Below, piece after piece: positions 33,196 through 45,300 of a DNA stretch of 64,000 bases. Source of the DNA: Batillaria attramentaria. Lineage: Eukaryota; Mollusca; Gastropoda; Batillariidae. A model generated the notes under the pieces. It had not been told where the DNA came from. It did no database searches and saw only the letters and a list, made by a program, of their open reading frames with translations. The stretch is taken from positions 672,501 through 736,500 of the forward strand of contig JACVVK020000326.1 of NCBI GenBank assembly GCA_018292915.2, given 5' to 3'. Made by a program: the position numbers and the translations under genes. How positions within the stretch are numbered: position 1 is the stretch's first letter; each line of letters starts with the position of its first letter.

Positions 33196-33514
33196 AGAGC
33201 TGTGCTGTGGATCTCATAGGTTTGGGGGGAGAGCAGAGTCAAAGACTGTGTACTTGAGTGTGTAACTTTGCTGTGTGCAAGCCACCCATGGCATTGAGAT
33301 GGGTCACTGGACAATCTTTGAGGTGATCTTGAAAAAGCTTTGATGACAAAATTAATTCCTTCTTTCCTCTGCTGTGTACAGATGATGGAACTCAAATGCC
33401 TTGTGATTTTGTATGACTTTGTATGAGTTCGTTAACAACAACAAGAAATGGTGCTAATGAATATGGACCATATACATACAAACACACAACTCAAGTTCGT
33501 TTTCAGTTAAGGGC

Positions 33515-33527
33515 AATAAACTTTATT
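33515..33527. promoter_or_regulatory. Overlapping convergent poly(A) signals
   Basis: AATAAA on the plus strand at 33515-33520 follows the BRCT stop codon by 320 bp. TTTATT at 33522-33527 is AATAAA on the minus strand, a candidate end for the TPR transcript. The two signals are one base apart. Confidence 0.55.
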
Positions 33528-36500
33528 TGGAAAAGTTGCAGCAAGCTGTATATTCATTTTGCCACAGTAAAACAAGAGTTGAAACAGCTTACACAATAAT
33601 CAAAGATTGAAGCAGTAGCAGCGTGGTCATATGACAAAGCACATCAATGTATATAAGCAGTAACAACAAAAGGCGAATGCAGGTGGAGTGGAACTTGACA
33701 AAACAATTGTGTTAAACGATTCGAGGTCTTGTCCACTACACGTTTTAGTGTAAGCTGCAAAGTGTACTAACGGAACCTTCCCAGTGGTCTGGCCAGCACG
33801 GATACAGACTTTGGAGAGGGAAGAGTGCAATGGTGATCATTTCATTTGTCTCCAAAAGTAAGAAACGGGTGATATCGAGAGATTTTAATTCTCACAAAGG
33901 TGACATTTCTCACCAGGCAATATTTCCCTAAAAGATGGTTGTAAGTAATGGGTATGTTTGATTGGAGCCAAGGAAACGGTCTGTCAGATGTCATGCCAAA
34001 CCTCATTATTTGCTGTATATTGTTGCACTTGCAAGTTTGTCAAACACATCCACACAAAATGCAGATGATGCAAAGAAAGGGGCCATCAATTCTGGTGAGG
34101 CTGTCAGTGCTGAAAATGTACAAAAGATGATACATGTGCATAGCCTGGTGGTTGCCTGCAATCAGTTAACCCAGGTCTTGCTGAGAATGGACTATTCCGA
34201 GTACCTCTATGGCTTTTTCAGCGCAAGACAAATGAATTCAGTGAGACCAGGGTTAAAATGCACAAGTCGCCAGATGTCAACCTTTCATACTTGCTGTAAA
34301 TTCCAAATCACATCGCTTACCCCGGGATTCACATGCACCACACACAAAAATAAATTGAGCAAAGTTGTCTAAATGAGTATTGGTGTGCAAAATAACATAA
34401 TTACAAGCTTTCAAGATTTAAACTAGGGAAGACTAAGTGAGGAAGCCACTACAGACACCTTTTGTATAAATGCAGTCCAATATTGTGCACACAGGTAGGT
34501 AGAAAGCATGGAGTAAATGGGAATGTTCTTCACACAGCTCTTACCTCACTTTCAGCTTTATTATTATGGACGAACAAAGCACACAACCTACTTGCACTTT
34601 TTTAACTGCTGGTAAAAGGTCACAGCTCTTTTTGGTTCTTGTTGAATCGGTGGACCCAGCAATGTAATACAATGACAGGAAAACACAGGTTTTGTAAGTA
34701 TCACCTGATAAAGTTTTTGTCTTGATATGTGTTTGATGTTGACCTACAATGAATAGTACAATACATGTATTCCACAACCATGTTTTGGACACATTTCAAG
34801 TGGACAACAGCTTTCTGGAACGGAAGTCACTCACACTGGAATGCAATACCTCAAACTGTACAAAATTTATTTCACTGGAATGGTTTTTGAGTTTGCTAAA
34901 TCAGTTTGGGTAAATATGTAAGATTTAAGTCAGCGGTGTTTCTCACACACGACGACGATTATTATGCACACTCAGTCACAACAGATCAAATCTGCGATCA
35001 GGGACGTTAAGCACATTCTGTTACTGCTCTCCTCAATGAGTCAAGCTGAATGCCATCTACAAACTTGTAAAGTTGTAGTGATTCAACTTATCACACTAGC
35101 AAAGATCAACAGCATGATTTGCTTGAAGTCAAAATTGTACATTTTGAATGGCCCAAATTCTTGAGGACACTGAAACACCAAAACAAACATAGCTGATCTC
35201 ATGATTATTTGACCTGTTCTCACAGAATGGTGGATGCATGACTCCATGCTTTCCATGCAATAATATTATGCAAAAACAGAGCTGGTAGTCACTCCATACC
35301 ACTAGTACCCCTACCAACTTCAACTGACTTGCTGTATTCAAATTCTCACAAGTGACGTACAAACGCCATTTTTATATCACATTAAAGAGTGTTTGTGATT
35401 CTATTTACGTGTACATATTTCAGTACTGATAAAAGTGAACTCTTCCACCGTTTTGTGAAAACACGTCACACATACATAAGAAAATAGCGTTCACTTCCAA
35501 ACAATCACCTGTCTGCCTGCCAAAATCACATGACATACAGTGGCATGAGGAACACGATAAAGCAAGAACATATGAAAGGTAAACTACACAGTTATCACAT
35601 GCGCAGAGATTCAAGGAAAGATCACATTAGATTCTATAAAGCCAACAAGGAATGTTATTGCCAGTGGAAAAAGAAATCACAGAACACGTACCATTCTAAG
35701 TACACCTCAACCAACTTTTACCAAAAACGGTTCAGTCTCTTGCATTCTGACATATAAATGTGTATAGGAGGCAAATCATCCAAAAGCCAGTGCTCCTATT
35801 GCTTACAGGGAAACAGTAAGTGATTATGTAACTATTTTACTGGGTACACTGTAAGCACTTCATAAAGAAAAACATTTACATTATTTACAAAGCAAAAAAA
35901 AAAAAAAGTGTACACGACAGCTCCAAGCAGAAAGATCAAGCTACACCTGCAGTAATTTTCACAAGTCTTGTCATGAAACTTTGTACAGTTTTTAGACTGT
36001 GATGGTGTTATACACCAAACTATACCGGATGGCGAAAGTCTCACACAATAAACACGAACAGTTTTGAAACTGGAATGAAACTTTGCTGCATTTCCTGAGT
36101 GCAAGTCATTTTTTTTTTTTCTGTTGAATTCCAGCTGTTCTTTCACTTCAATTCCTTGTCAATACAAACTTGTAGTTCCTCCTGGTGCCATTAAGTGAAA
36201 CTGCTAAATCAGTCTTTTTCAACCACATTTCTACAAACAGTAGATGGTAAAAAAAAACGTTCACTTAACTAGCAATACACATTCTTTAACTACTGCTACA
36301 CAAGCCAATGTAATATGATATTCAATATTCAGCACCTTTGGTGTACATGTACATGTATGCATGTTCTTAAAAAGCCAGCTTCATTATATTTAACACTGTG
36401 ACGACCCTGTTATAAAGGTGAGTTATGGTGTACTCTGAACTTTACATTACAAAACCTCTATAAATGAAATACTTTTCAGGCGTAACAAACAAGCCACACT

Positions 36501-38191
36501 ACACTGATTTCATGGTACACTCGTAATGCACATTATGTTAAGCTGGTCTGTCTCAGTACCTGACCTGCCTACCCAAAGAAATGCCCTTCAGTGGACTGCC
36601 TGAGACAAAACCTCTTTTTTCAGTAGTTCAGTAGTGACCTGAGTTCACCTTAATTAACAATAAGCAATTGCGTGTAGCTGCTGGGATGTACTACCATGAA
36701 ATTTTTGTAACACCACTGGTTCTTCTGTTAGATTTGATCACAGGAGAGACAGCGGAAACGTCACCTCTGAAGAGACACCACCAACCAGTGAACTACTTCT
36801 ACCGTTACTGCATGCAGTGTATTCAACTGATTTTGCAAAATATTTGTTTTTCAGCCAAACGTCCTAAATTTTTGACAGGCGATCGTACTGCCACAGTGAA
36901 GTCAGTTTCTGTAGAAATTACGGACAAATAGTAGAGGTAGGCAGGCCTGCAGTACTGAAAATGTACAACCTGAGTGCAGTTCAGAGGAATAAGAGATGAG
37001 AGACAGGTAGCCAGAGCCCTATAGTTTAGTGTTACTGTATCACTGACAGGGCTAGCTCCACCTAAATACTTGAGAATGTAGCAAGCACATACGGGTGTGT
37101 ACTTCATGCATTTGTAAAGTGTATTTGGTACAATCATGCTTTACGTACAACAGTGTTAGTGTTGAAACAGTGAACAGTATACTGAGCACTGCACAGGCAG
37201 TTCACGTTCTGTCATCAGTGTTAAAGGCATGGACAACTGTAGATGCTGACCACAGCCATGCTTGACCGGAGAAAAGAATTTTTTACAAACTCAGACTCTG
37301 TTAACTGCACTTCTAAGTTATGCAACAATATATGCTTAAACAATAAGATGAAGGAAACTGGCCCATGCCATATGAAAATCTCTAAGAATAAGAAAGTTTT
37401 AGGTAGCTGAATGACCAGTCTGACCAAGCGTTTCAGCATTCAGATTCAGGTAAGAAGCTGCAGTGGTAGCTTGCTGGAATGGAATACACTGTCTTACTTT
37501 GAAATTTCAATGGTCAGGACAGGGGTTATGAAAGCTGAAAAATCTTGCTAGTCCTTCGGGCTAGCAAGATTTAAAACCAACTAGCCCGAAACCATTTCCA
37601 CTAGCCCAAGCTCGCGCTAAAAATAGTTACTCTCACCCCAGCGTCACAACAGAAACTGAGAGAGAGAGAGAGAGGCTCGCTGACAGTACCTTGTGCATTC
37701 AGCTCTGTGAAAACAGAGCAAGCTTTGCCTCGTAATCTCAACTGGTCCGGCGGGCCAGTGGTAAAACAGTTTAACTAGTCCGACGGTATTTTCACTAGTC
37801 TGTGGGCTGTCGGACGAGTCTTTTCATGATGCCTGACAGGACTACTGCTGAGGACACAACTCGTCTCTAGGAGTGGAATCAGATAGATTTCAAATCAATG
37901 AAAAATGCAAGTATGAAACTGTATAAAAAGTTATTGTACGTAAGAATCCAGCCAATTCACAACTAGCCAAGATGAGAAAAGGTGGTGTTCCAGGACATAG
38001 CTGGTGATGTGCCAGTCTACGACTTGTCTTGTGATCTGGATCAAAATGGCTCTCACTGATGGAATAGTGTTTGCAGCGTTTCTTCCAAAGTGACATGATT
38101 TTCATTTCAGTGAATCAGACGTTAGCATGACATCAAGGTGTCAAGCAAGGCGTACACATGAAAACAATCTGCAGTGAGAAGCGAAATGCCA
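33528..38191 (-). other. Probable long 3' UTR of the TPR gene
   Basis: 4.7 kb with no SINE, almost no microsatellite and no convincing ORF, unlike the rest of the window. This repeat depletion, and the minus-strand AATAAA at its far end, suggest a transcribed 3' UTR. An earlier poly(A) site cannot be excluded. Confidence 0.45.
37540..37572. other. Perfect hairpin with UUCG/CGAA tetraloop
   Basis: AAATCTTGCTAG and CTAGCAAGATTT pair over 12 bp. Inside them CC-TTCG-GG closes a tetraloop after one bulged T. It lies in the putative TPR 3' UTR. CTAGCCCG and CTAGTCCG words recur at 37580-37815. Confidence 0.75.
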
Positions 38192-38611
38192 TTAAAACAT
38201 GTTTTCAGCAGCTTGCATGATCTTGGCAACTTGACTGTCGAATGCCTCATCATCACACCAGATGCGGCAGTACACGAAAATGGAGCCTAAGGCGCGCTGC
38301 AGAGTGTTGAACACATCCAGACACAGACACAAGCAGTAGTTGTCAAGCGCCAGGTGGTACTCCGGATCCAGCGCCCAAGCGTTGCGAAAGTGTAACGCTG
38401 CCTCGCGAAAAACTCCCAGTTCCATCATGGCCAGGCCTAGCAGGGCCTGCAAGAAAGGCGAGTCGTCGTCATCGTAGGCGTAGACCTCGTGCATGAGATT
38501 CATGAGGCTTTCCTCAGCATGTCGCATCTCCCCCAGCTGTTTGTGCGATAACAGCAGCAGGTAGTAAGCCAGGACCGTGGCTGGCAGCAAAACCTGCTCC
38601 TGAGCCTCCAC
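38192..38611 (-). CDS. TPR gene last coding exon
   Basis: gtgtgcag|GTGGAG to TAA at 38192-38194, 420 bp. The last repeats include ALLGLAMMELGVFREAALHF and DPEYHLALDNYCLCL, ending AKIMQAAENMF. Confidence 0.92.
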   Translation of the reverse strand: MEAQEQVLLPATVLAYYLLLLSHKQLGEMRHAEESLMNLMHEVYAYDDDDSPFLQALLGLAMMELGVFREAALHFRNAWALDPEYHLALDNYCLCLCLDVFNTLQRALGSIFVYCRIWCDDEAFDSQVAKIMQAAENMF

Positions 38612-41600
38612 CTGCACACATTTGATCAAACAAATCAGATAAACATTCTCTCACATAAGTGGTGTGGCTTGTTCAGTTTTTGTCCACACTGTGGTAACTA
38701 TGTGTGTCTTGTATTTTGCACACAAATGAAGCTCTCAGAAGTTCTATCCTAATTCAACTCTGGCTGATTTGTTATATTTCATTGGACAAGCCCTACTAAA
38801 CACACTGCCAGCAGCATTATCTCAGATGATACACTATGATTTTAAACTTGAATGGCTGTCAGATAGCTGTAAACCACTGAGGCTTACTTTTCTTTAGTTA
38901 CTATATCTGTCCTAGCCAGGACACATTTCAGCCGCACTGCACACAACTGTTCTGCACAGTTTTTTCAATGTACACTCCAATGCAATTCGTAAACACGTTT
39001 CCTAATAAAGTTAACGAAATGCTGCAACACACCTGGTCCTGCAGTGCTTCAGGGAGGGTGACTTTCTCCAGTCCCCCATACACGATGCTGGGCACCAGCT
39101 CTGTTGTCACCCTGAGAGCGTCCTGCAGGTAGAGAACTGCATCCTCGTAGTTGGCCTGGCTGTACAAGTAGTTGGCGTACTTCACACAGACACATTGCTT
39201 GATCTCCAGCTTCAGCGACTCCTTAGAACAGTGACATGACCGTCAGCCGTTATGAAATTAATAAGACATCTGAGTTCATGTTCATTATGGTTTATTTCAG
39301 CAAGTTTAAAGTTATGAATCAAAAACCCACCTTCATCTCATTTTCGGTTATTGGGTATGGTTTTGCACTCACTTGTATCGAGGTTAATCATATCCTTCAT
39401 CAAATTGTTTAGTATACTGTATATCTACTTTTAAATATCCTGTAAATGTTGAAGTGCACCAGTGGCCTGCATCCACGTTTCAAGTGTTTGAACTTTAAAA
39501 TGAAACCCTGTTGTTTGCATTTCAAACTTCACACTGCCTTAATTTAACTTTCAATTTCAATATGAAGTGCCAGGGCCAGACTGCCGGAAGTTAGAAACCC
39601 CTGAAAATATTTGAGGATGGTCAGCAGCATCAAACACTCTCGATCTGGACAGACCTGGAAGTACTGTTCTGCAGCTAGAATCATCTCCAGCTCCTGGTCG
39701 ATCTCCTCACACACGCAGGCCTTGACGTAACACATGGTGGCCAGGTTGCCCAGTGTTTCACACATCTCCGGGCTCAGCTGACCATTGTGCATTTCTCGAA
39801 AAACGTCAAGACTCTCTCGATACGATTCGATCGCCTTGTCAATGTCGCCGGCCATGATGTGCATCTGACCCAACTGTTGCAAAGTAGTCACCAGATCACC
39901 TGAAAGAAATGTGGCGCATGGCAGGTTTAGTGAATACTGCAAGTGAACAGCTTGTGCAAAATGCTGCGGGTTCCTTGAGGGTTCACAAATATGGCTTTAC
40001 CTGAAATGTAACAACCATTTCAAAACGAATTGATTTAAGTGACTTCATGTATTATTTTCATGTTTTCTGACACTGTCGCTTCCCAAATTACATATATATA
40101 TATATATGTGCAAAATATTGCAATTTCTGCAAAAGATGAAAACAGATTTTTTTTTTCACCCTACAAGAGACACTGCATAGGTAGTGTAAAGAATCTCACC
40201 TTTAATATCTTCCTCCAGTACATCCTGAATGTCACGAGCTTGCTCCAGGTAATGGACAGCACTTTGGTATTGCTTCATGCTGATGTGGGCATCTGCCGAG
40301 CGACTCAGCAACTGATTGTGGAGCGCCATGTCCAGATCTTCACACGACGACACCATCGCCCGGACTCCCGCGCTCCCGCTGCGCGACATCTCCGACTCGG
40401 ACTGAGAAGAGCTGAGCTTGTCGCCGATATCCAGAGCTTCGTTGTAGTAGATAAGGGCGGTCTTGTAGTCGTACTGAGCAAAGTAGCAATCGCCAAGGAT
40501 CTGCAGAATCCTCATGTGCTGACGTCGCTCACCAGCCGTGCTCTCCTGCATGAGGAGCCGGCCATAGTTGAGGAACTTGATGGCCTTGTGCTGCAGGTTG
40601 AGAATGTTGTAGGTGTTGCCCAGCATATACAGGTTCTGACACACCAGCCAGAACTTCTGCTGAGGGAGGTCCACGATCTTCTCCCCATACAGCGCCCAAG
40701 AACGTCTCAAAAGCCTGGCTACAGAAGGAGACGCATTGTGGTAGGACTTCATCTTGTAGAAAGTGATGCCCATGAGGGAGATGAGGAGACCGTGAAGGAA
40801 CGTGTGGAAAGTGAGACCGTGGGCATGCTTCACCATGTGCAAGGCTAGTTCAAAGACATGGGCTGCCCTTGGGTACACATGCAGCATAAATGTGGACACA
40901 CCCAGCATGATCAGTACATGTGCATTCTCCAGGATGGCTTCTTTCCCATAGACACCTGCCAGCCTGAACAGGCCCAAGGCCTTCTCGTAGAACACCAGAG
41001 CTTCAGTGTAGTTCTTCTGCACAAAGTGGCAGTCACCAAGCTTTCTCAGAGCCTTGGCGACAATGTCCTTCTGTGTCTCCTCATTGTTCTCCAGCACACA
41101 AGAGCTTCAGTGTAGCAGCTGATGGCAGCGTCAATGTTACCCATGCTGGACCTGTCCTTGGGAGATAACAGCTCCTTCACTGGGGCGCGATCTGGCCTGG
41201 CGACATCTTGTTCATCTGCGGCCTCCTTCTCAAAGAACTCACAGATGGCTGCTATAACCTCCGCGTACAGAGTATCTTCACTCAAGTCGTCTGTCACGTA
41301 CGCATTGCCAAGGTCGATGAGTACCATAGCGACTTCTCTGTGTGCATCGTGGTCCTGCAGGTCTCGGAAGAGACGCAAGGCCTTGTCGAGGTTAGCACGA
41401 CCTTTGTTGACTAGGCCCTGGCGCAGGCAGAGTAGGCCAGTGTTCTGCATCACCTGGGCACTGAAGCGCAGCATGTCCTCCGACCCGTCCTGGATTTCAT
41501 CCACGATCTCAAGGATGTTCTCACATAGGAGCTCCGCCTGGGTGTAAGCCTCAGCTTCCATGAGATGCCCCACAAGCTTGTGGTGGATCTTTGCCATCAT

Positions 41601-42710
41601 CAGTTTTATCAGTTTTTCCTGAAGAGGGGAGTAGATCTCCTTCTCTTGCTCTTCTTCCATGTCCTCAACCAGTCCTTCGTCTGGAACATCTGCTTCCAGC
41701 TCATCCTCCTCTGTTGCACCATCATGAGATGTGACCAGCTGAATCACACTCTGAACTACATAGTCCTTCCTCTTCTCCAGGAAGAAGTCCCAGCCAGTCG
41801 GATCCACCTTGCTGGCAGCAAGCTCATATGATAAAGAATATTCCTTGACCGGAGTGTCAGTCTTGGAAAGCTCCCCAACATCTCTATAATCAACTGGCTC
41901 AGTAGAAACAGATTCGCTCTCTTCGGAAATTGTTTCCGAGTCACCCTTTTGCTCTGAGTGAGATTTGTCTGAATCTGTGCTACCATCAAAAGCCAAGACC
42001 TCTTTGAGGATGGCTTTCACGTCGTTGCCATGAAGACGCCGATGACAATATAGCTGGATCCGGCGGAACCAGTCGGCATGTCCAAAATGGCTTCCAAGAG
42101 TGCGAGCTGGCGGATCATGCAGGCTTTCCAAGCTGAATCCGTGCGTTAAGAACCCTGTGTGATAGGGCTTCAAGGCCGCAATGCCTTGACCTGCAGTTAA
42201 TGGATAATGGGAAGGGGTCATGGGGGTTCTTGAGGTGACCAGACTCAAGGAGTGGTAAGGGTTGATCAGACGCCAGTCTTCCCTCAGCCAGTTCAGCAGT
42301 GTGCGACCAACTACATCTGCCAGATTTTGAGATCGCCCTAAGGCAAATGCCTGCTGAGCCGAAAGCCAGTCCCTGGTCTGGTTGTCGAGTTCCGTCTCTA
42401 GCCCTGACCCACACAGCTTGGCAGCTTCGTTCAGAAGTGCACCTGCGTGCACACAAAGCCACAGCCATTCTAGTGGAGTCTGCCGGTAGCCGCGGCTTCT
42501 CCGGGTGCAGACCTCTGCCAGTCCTGTGTAGATATGAACCAGGCAGCTGATGTCACTGTCAGGGGATTTCTCCTGCGCAAGGCTGAAGGTACGCAGGAAC
42601 TGGCGCTCAGCATCGTCCAATCGTAACTCTTCTAGACTGGTGCGTGCCTGCTGCAGTAGTGATGTCACCTCACTGCCACTCCGGTCAATACTGTCTTCCT
42701 CTCGCAGCAT
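38192..42710 (-). CDS. Large TPR-repeat protein (gene span)
   Basis: Four coding exons (40200-42710, 39655-39899, 39033-39221, 38192-38611) give about 1121 residues once one missing base near 41095 is allowed for. Phases are 1, 0 and 0. The N-terminal third is helical without clear repeats, followed by an acidic, Ser-rich linker (EEEQEKEIY region, 41560-42010). From there tetratricopeptide repeats run to the C-terminus, for example DCHFVQKNYTEALVFYEKAL, DCYFAQYDYKTALIYYNEAL, MHIMAGDIDKAIESYRESL, YLYSQANYEDAVLYLQDAL and FREAALHFRNAWALDPEYH. TPR arrays are protein-binding scaffolds. No catalytic domain or signal peptide is visible, so it is probably cytosolic. I do not recognise a specific ortholog. 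Confidence 0.92.
39033..39221 (-). CDS. TPR gene exon 3
   Basis: ttctaag|GAGTCG to GACCAG|gtgtgt, 189 bp, phase 0 to 0. Encodes ESLKLEIKQCVCVKYANYLY and one full TPR. Confidence 0.9.
39655..39899 (-). CDS. TPR gene exon 2
   Basis: ctttcag|GTGATC to TTCCAG|gtctgt, 245 bp. Two TPR motifs (LVTTLQQLGQMHIMAGDIDK...) and EIDQELEMILAAEQYFQ. Confidence 0.9.
40200..42710 (-). CDS. TPR gene first coding exon, with one frame break
   Basis: Starts ATG at 42708-42710 immediately after a splice acceptor (tttccag|ATG), so the leader lies in an upstream exon. Ends ATTAAAG|gtgaga, phase 1. Open from 42710 to about 41095, then continues one frame over (LENNEETQKDIVAKALRKLG). YTEALV before the break and LENNEE after it are evidently one protein. 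Length 2511 is one short of the phase requirement, which fits a single deleted base. Confidence 0.92.
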
Positions 42711-42950
42711 CTGGAAATTTAAAACATTGAGAGAAAAGTAATTTATGCCTGCTCAGTCAACTGATGTATAAATGACTGTTGAACATAAGACACTCACTAC
42801 TCAAACAAAATGATGCTCATTCTCCCTGAGGGTTACTACTTCAAACCTTGTGTAATTCAGCGTCACACATTAGTTCATTCATTCTCTCTTTAGTCATTCG
42901 TTCCTTTACTCAGCCTTTCATGCACCCACTCATCCTGTGAGTCAGTCACC

Positions 42951-43135
42951 AGGGTGGGTGGGTGTATGCGGGTTAAACGGCCTTTTCCACCACATATCAT
43001 ATGGGTGATATCCAAAGACGGGGCAATGAGAAAACAGCCCAGCACAAATATTTGGCCCCAGCTGTGATACGAACTCAGAACCCCAGCACTGAAAGTCCAA
43101 CACTCTAGCTACCACTTGGCTTTCCCAGCTCCCCA
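42951..43135 (-). mobile_element. SINE copy upstream of the TPR coding exon
   Basis: Minus strand: degraded head, box B GAGTTCGTATCAC, body AAATATTTGTGCTGG and tail ACCCACCCACCC. It lies in the presumed 5' intron of the TPR gene. No clear target duplication was found. Confidence 0.8.
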
Positions 43136-45284
43136 AGTCTGTAATCAGACATACAGAGAGACTTTTTTTTTTTTTTTTTTTAGCTCCAGTGGTGCAACTT
43201 TATTACTTCCTGGCTACAGTTACTGTTAGCAAATTTTAAAAAAATCTTGTGCACCATTTGTTCAACAGAGGGAAGAACATGTTATCATGTCAGTAACCTA
43301 ACAGAGAGAGAGACAGAGATCTATGAACATTACGTTACATAACTGAATTCACATAAAATAGTACTGCATCAGTAATAATATGCCTATAACTTACTAATTT
43401 ACTTAGTATAAATTTTATTACACATCACAGCAATGAACTCTACACATGATACATATAGTCAGTTGTGAATAGCCTCACAGCTGTAACGGCTGAACAACCA
43501 TGCCACACACTCAGCAATTCACTCTGTCCGTGTCATGCTTCACTGCTGCTGACACTAGTCCTCCAACAGTGGAACAGAAACTGCTCTCCTACCTCAGATA
43601 TCAATGTTCCGCACCACTGGTTCACACCGCTACCAGTGCTAGCTCATGTGGATCCGTGAATCTTATGTAAATTTAGTAAGGTAAATTGACTGTTTCCTTC
43701 TTGAAGGGCGCTCCAACGTACCACCCTATGTGAACGCCACGCACAGACAACCTTTCAGATCTGACATGGCATTTGGAAGGTTAATAACACTGCCACAATT
43801 CAGGACCTGTATCACACTAGCTTTGAAGCTGATTTGGAGCCTGGTGCATCAGCCCACTCCTCAAACTGCAGTATGCCGTGCTCCACAATGCTGTTATTCT
43901 AGTCTGTTTCAGCAGAGACATACATAGCACTTCTTCACAGCGCAGTCCACACAGATTTAACCAGAAGTGGTAAGTGTGCGAGGGCAAACGCTTCCCCGCT
44001 CCCATCCCTTCCACACTGCACATGCCTGTACACATATTGAGGGCACCCCTCGAACTTTACGGGTAAATGCATAAACTGGTATCTCCATTTCAATCTTTCA
44101 GATGGCCACCTTAGTTCGTTTTTGCAGTATCAGATGAAACCGTGGTATTCATGCAGAAAGCCCAGTGCAGTGAACAAGTGTGGTAAGCAGCACAGTCTTA
44201 ATAAGCTCTAGCTGTGTGAATCTTGACACTGATACTGATATTGCATGCACACTGGATCAGATTTACAGTTTGACTGTTGTGCTGCGTAGTTGGTTAGTTG
44301 GGTTTAACGTCCCACGCCACAAGAAAGACTGGAGACAGCAATAATGGGCAGGTTATGGGGGGATGGGATAATTGCATTTCTGAGCAGTCCAGCTGAACAC
44401 TATCCAATCCAAATATATATATATATTATATACTGCCAGGTCGGCCACATTCATTGATGTATCCTTAACTGTGATGGTTAAGTTAAACAAACAGATCCAC
44501 TTCAAACAGAGGAAACGGGAAACATACTGGAGTGAGCACTATTTCTGACTCCTGCCTTGGGCTGAGTAGGTTCTGAGGAGGGTACGTATGTAGACCAGGC
44601 TTTCAAATGGGGAACAAAAATACAGTGCTGTTCAACAATGGGTAAGTGATATGAAAGCTAGCTGATGTCAGAATACAGTGGAGTGAATGCCACGCCCCAA
44701 CCTCACCCGCAATGAAATCTAGGTTCCTGAATTAACTTGGAATGTGCCGACTTTTCAATTTAATTTTTACATGTGGTCCTGAGCAGTGAGTCGACCCATA
44801 CTGGCAAACAGCTTCAACCAAAATTTTAAATTTGCAAAAAAAAAAAAAAAAAAAAGTTATTTTTATTTTCAGCACAGGAAGTGCTGAATGATCACTGAAC
44901 TGGACTCTGCACTACTGCTAATTTTATTCACTCCTGTACTTGGTAATGCATAATTTAGCTGCTGCTGTTGCACCCACTGCATCCAATCCATACTTCATCC
45001 CATTGCAAACTTGCATGCCCATGCAAAAGTGCAGTGCTTATATGAACAGGAGTATTTCGACAAAACACAGTGCATTAACGATGTAAAAGAAAATACACAG
45101 TATGCATTGTGCGAACACACCACCATTGATGAAGTGATGAGGTACGTATGTACATGTATCAATATATATTACGGGCCATCGTGCAATAAAACACTAAACC
45201 CAGCAATATTAAATTACAGGACAGTCAGGTCAGATCAAACCCCACACAACAACAGGGTGAACAGAAGTAGGTATAGAGAAAAGG

Positions 45285-45300
45285 GCGCCACCTGCTGGCG
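45285..45300 (+). promoter_or_regulatory. CTCF-like binding site
   Basis: GCGCCACCTGCTGGCG matches the core of the bilaterian CTCF motif (CGCC..CTG.TGGC) closely. A single site; occupancy is not shown by sequence. Confidence 0.45.

Noticed and set aside
40039..40848. 269-codon plus-strand open frame opposite the TPR exon (also 41122-41547)
   Set aside because: Antisense shadow of a well-supported TPR coding exon; no family resemblance.
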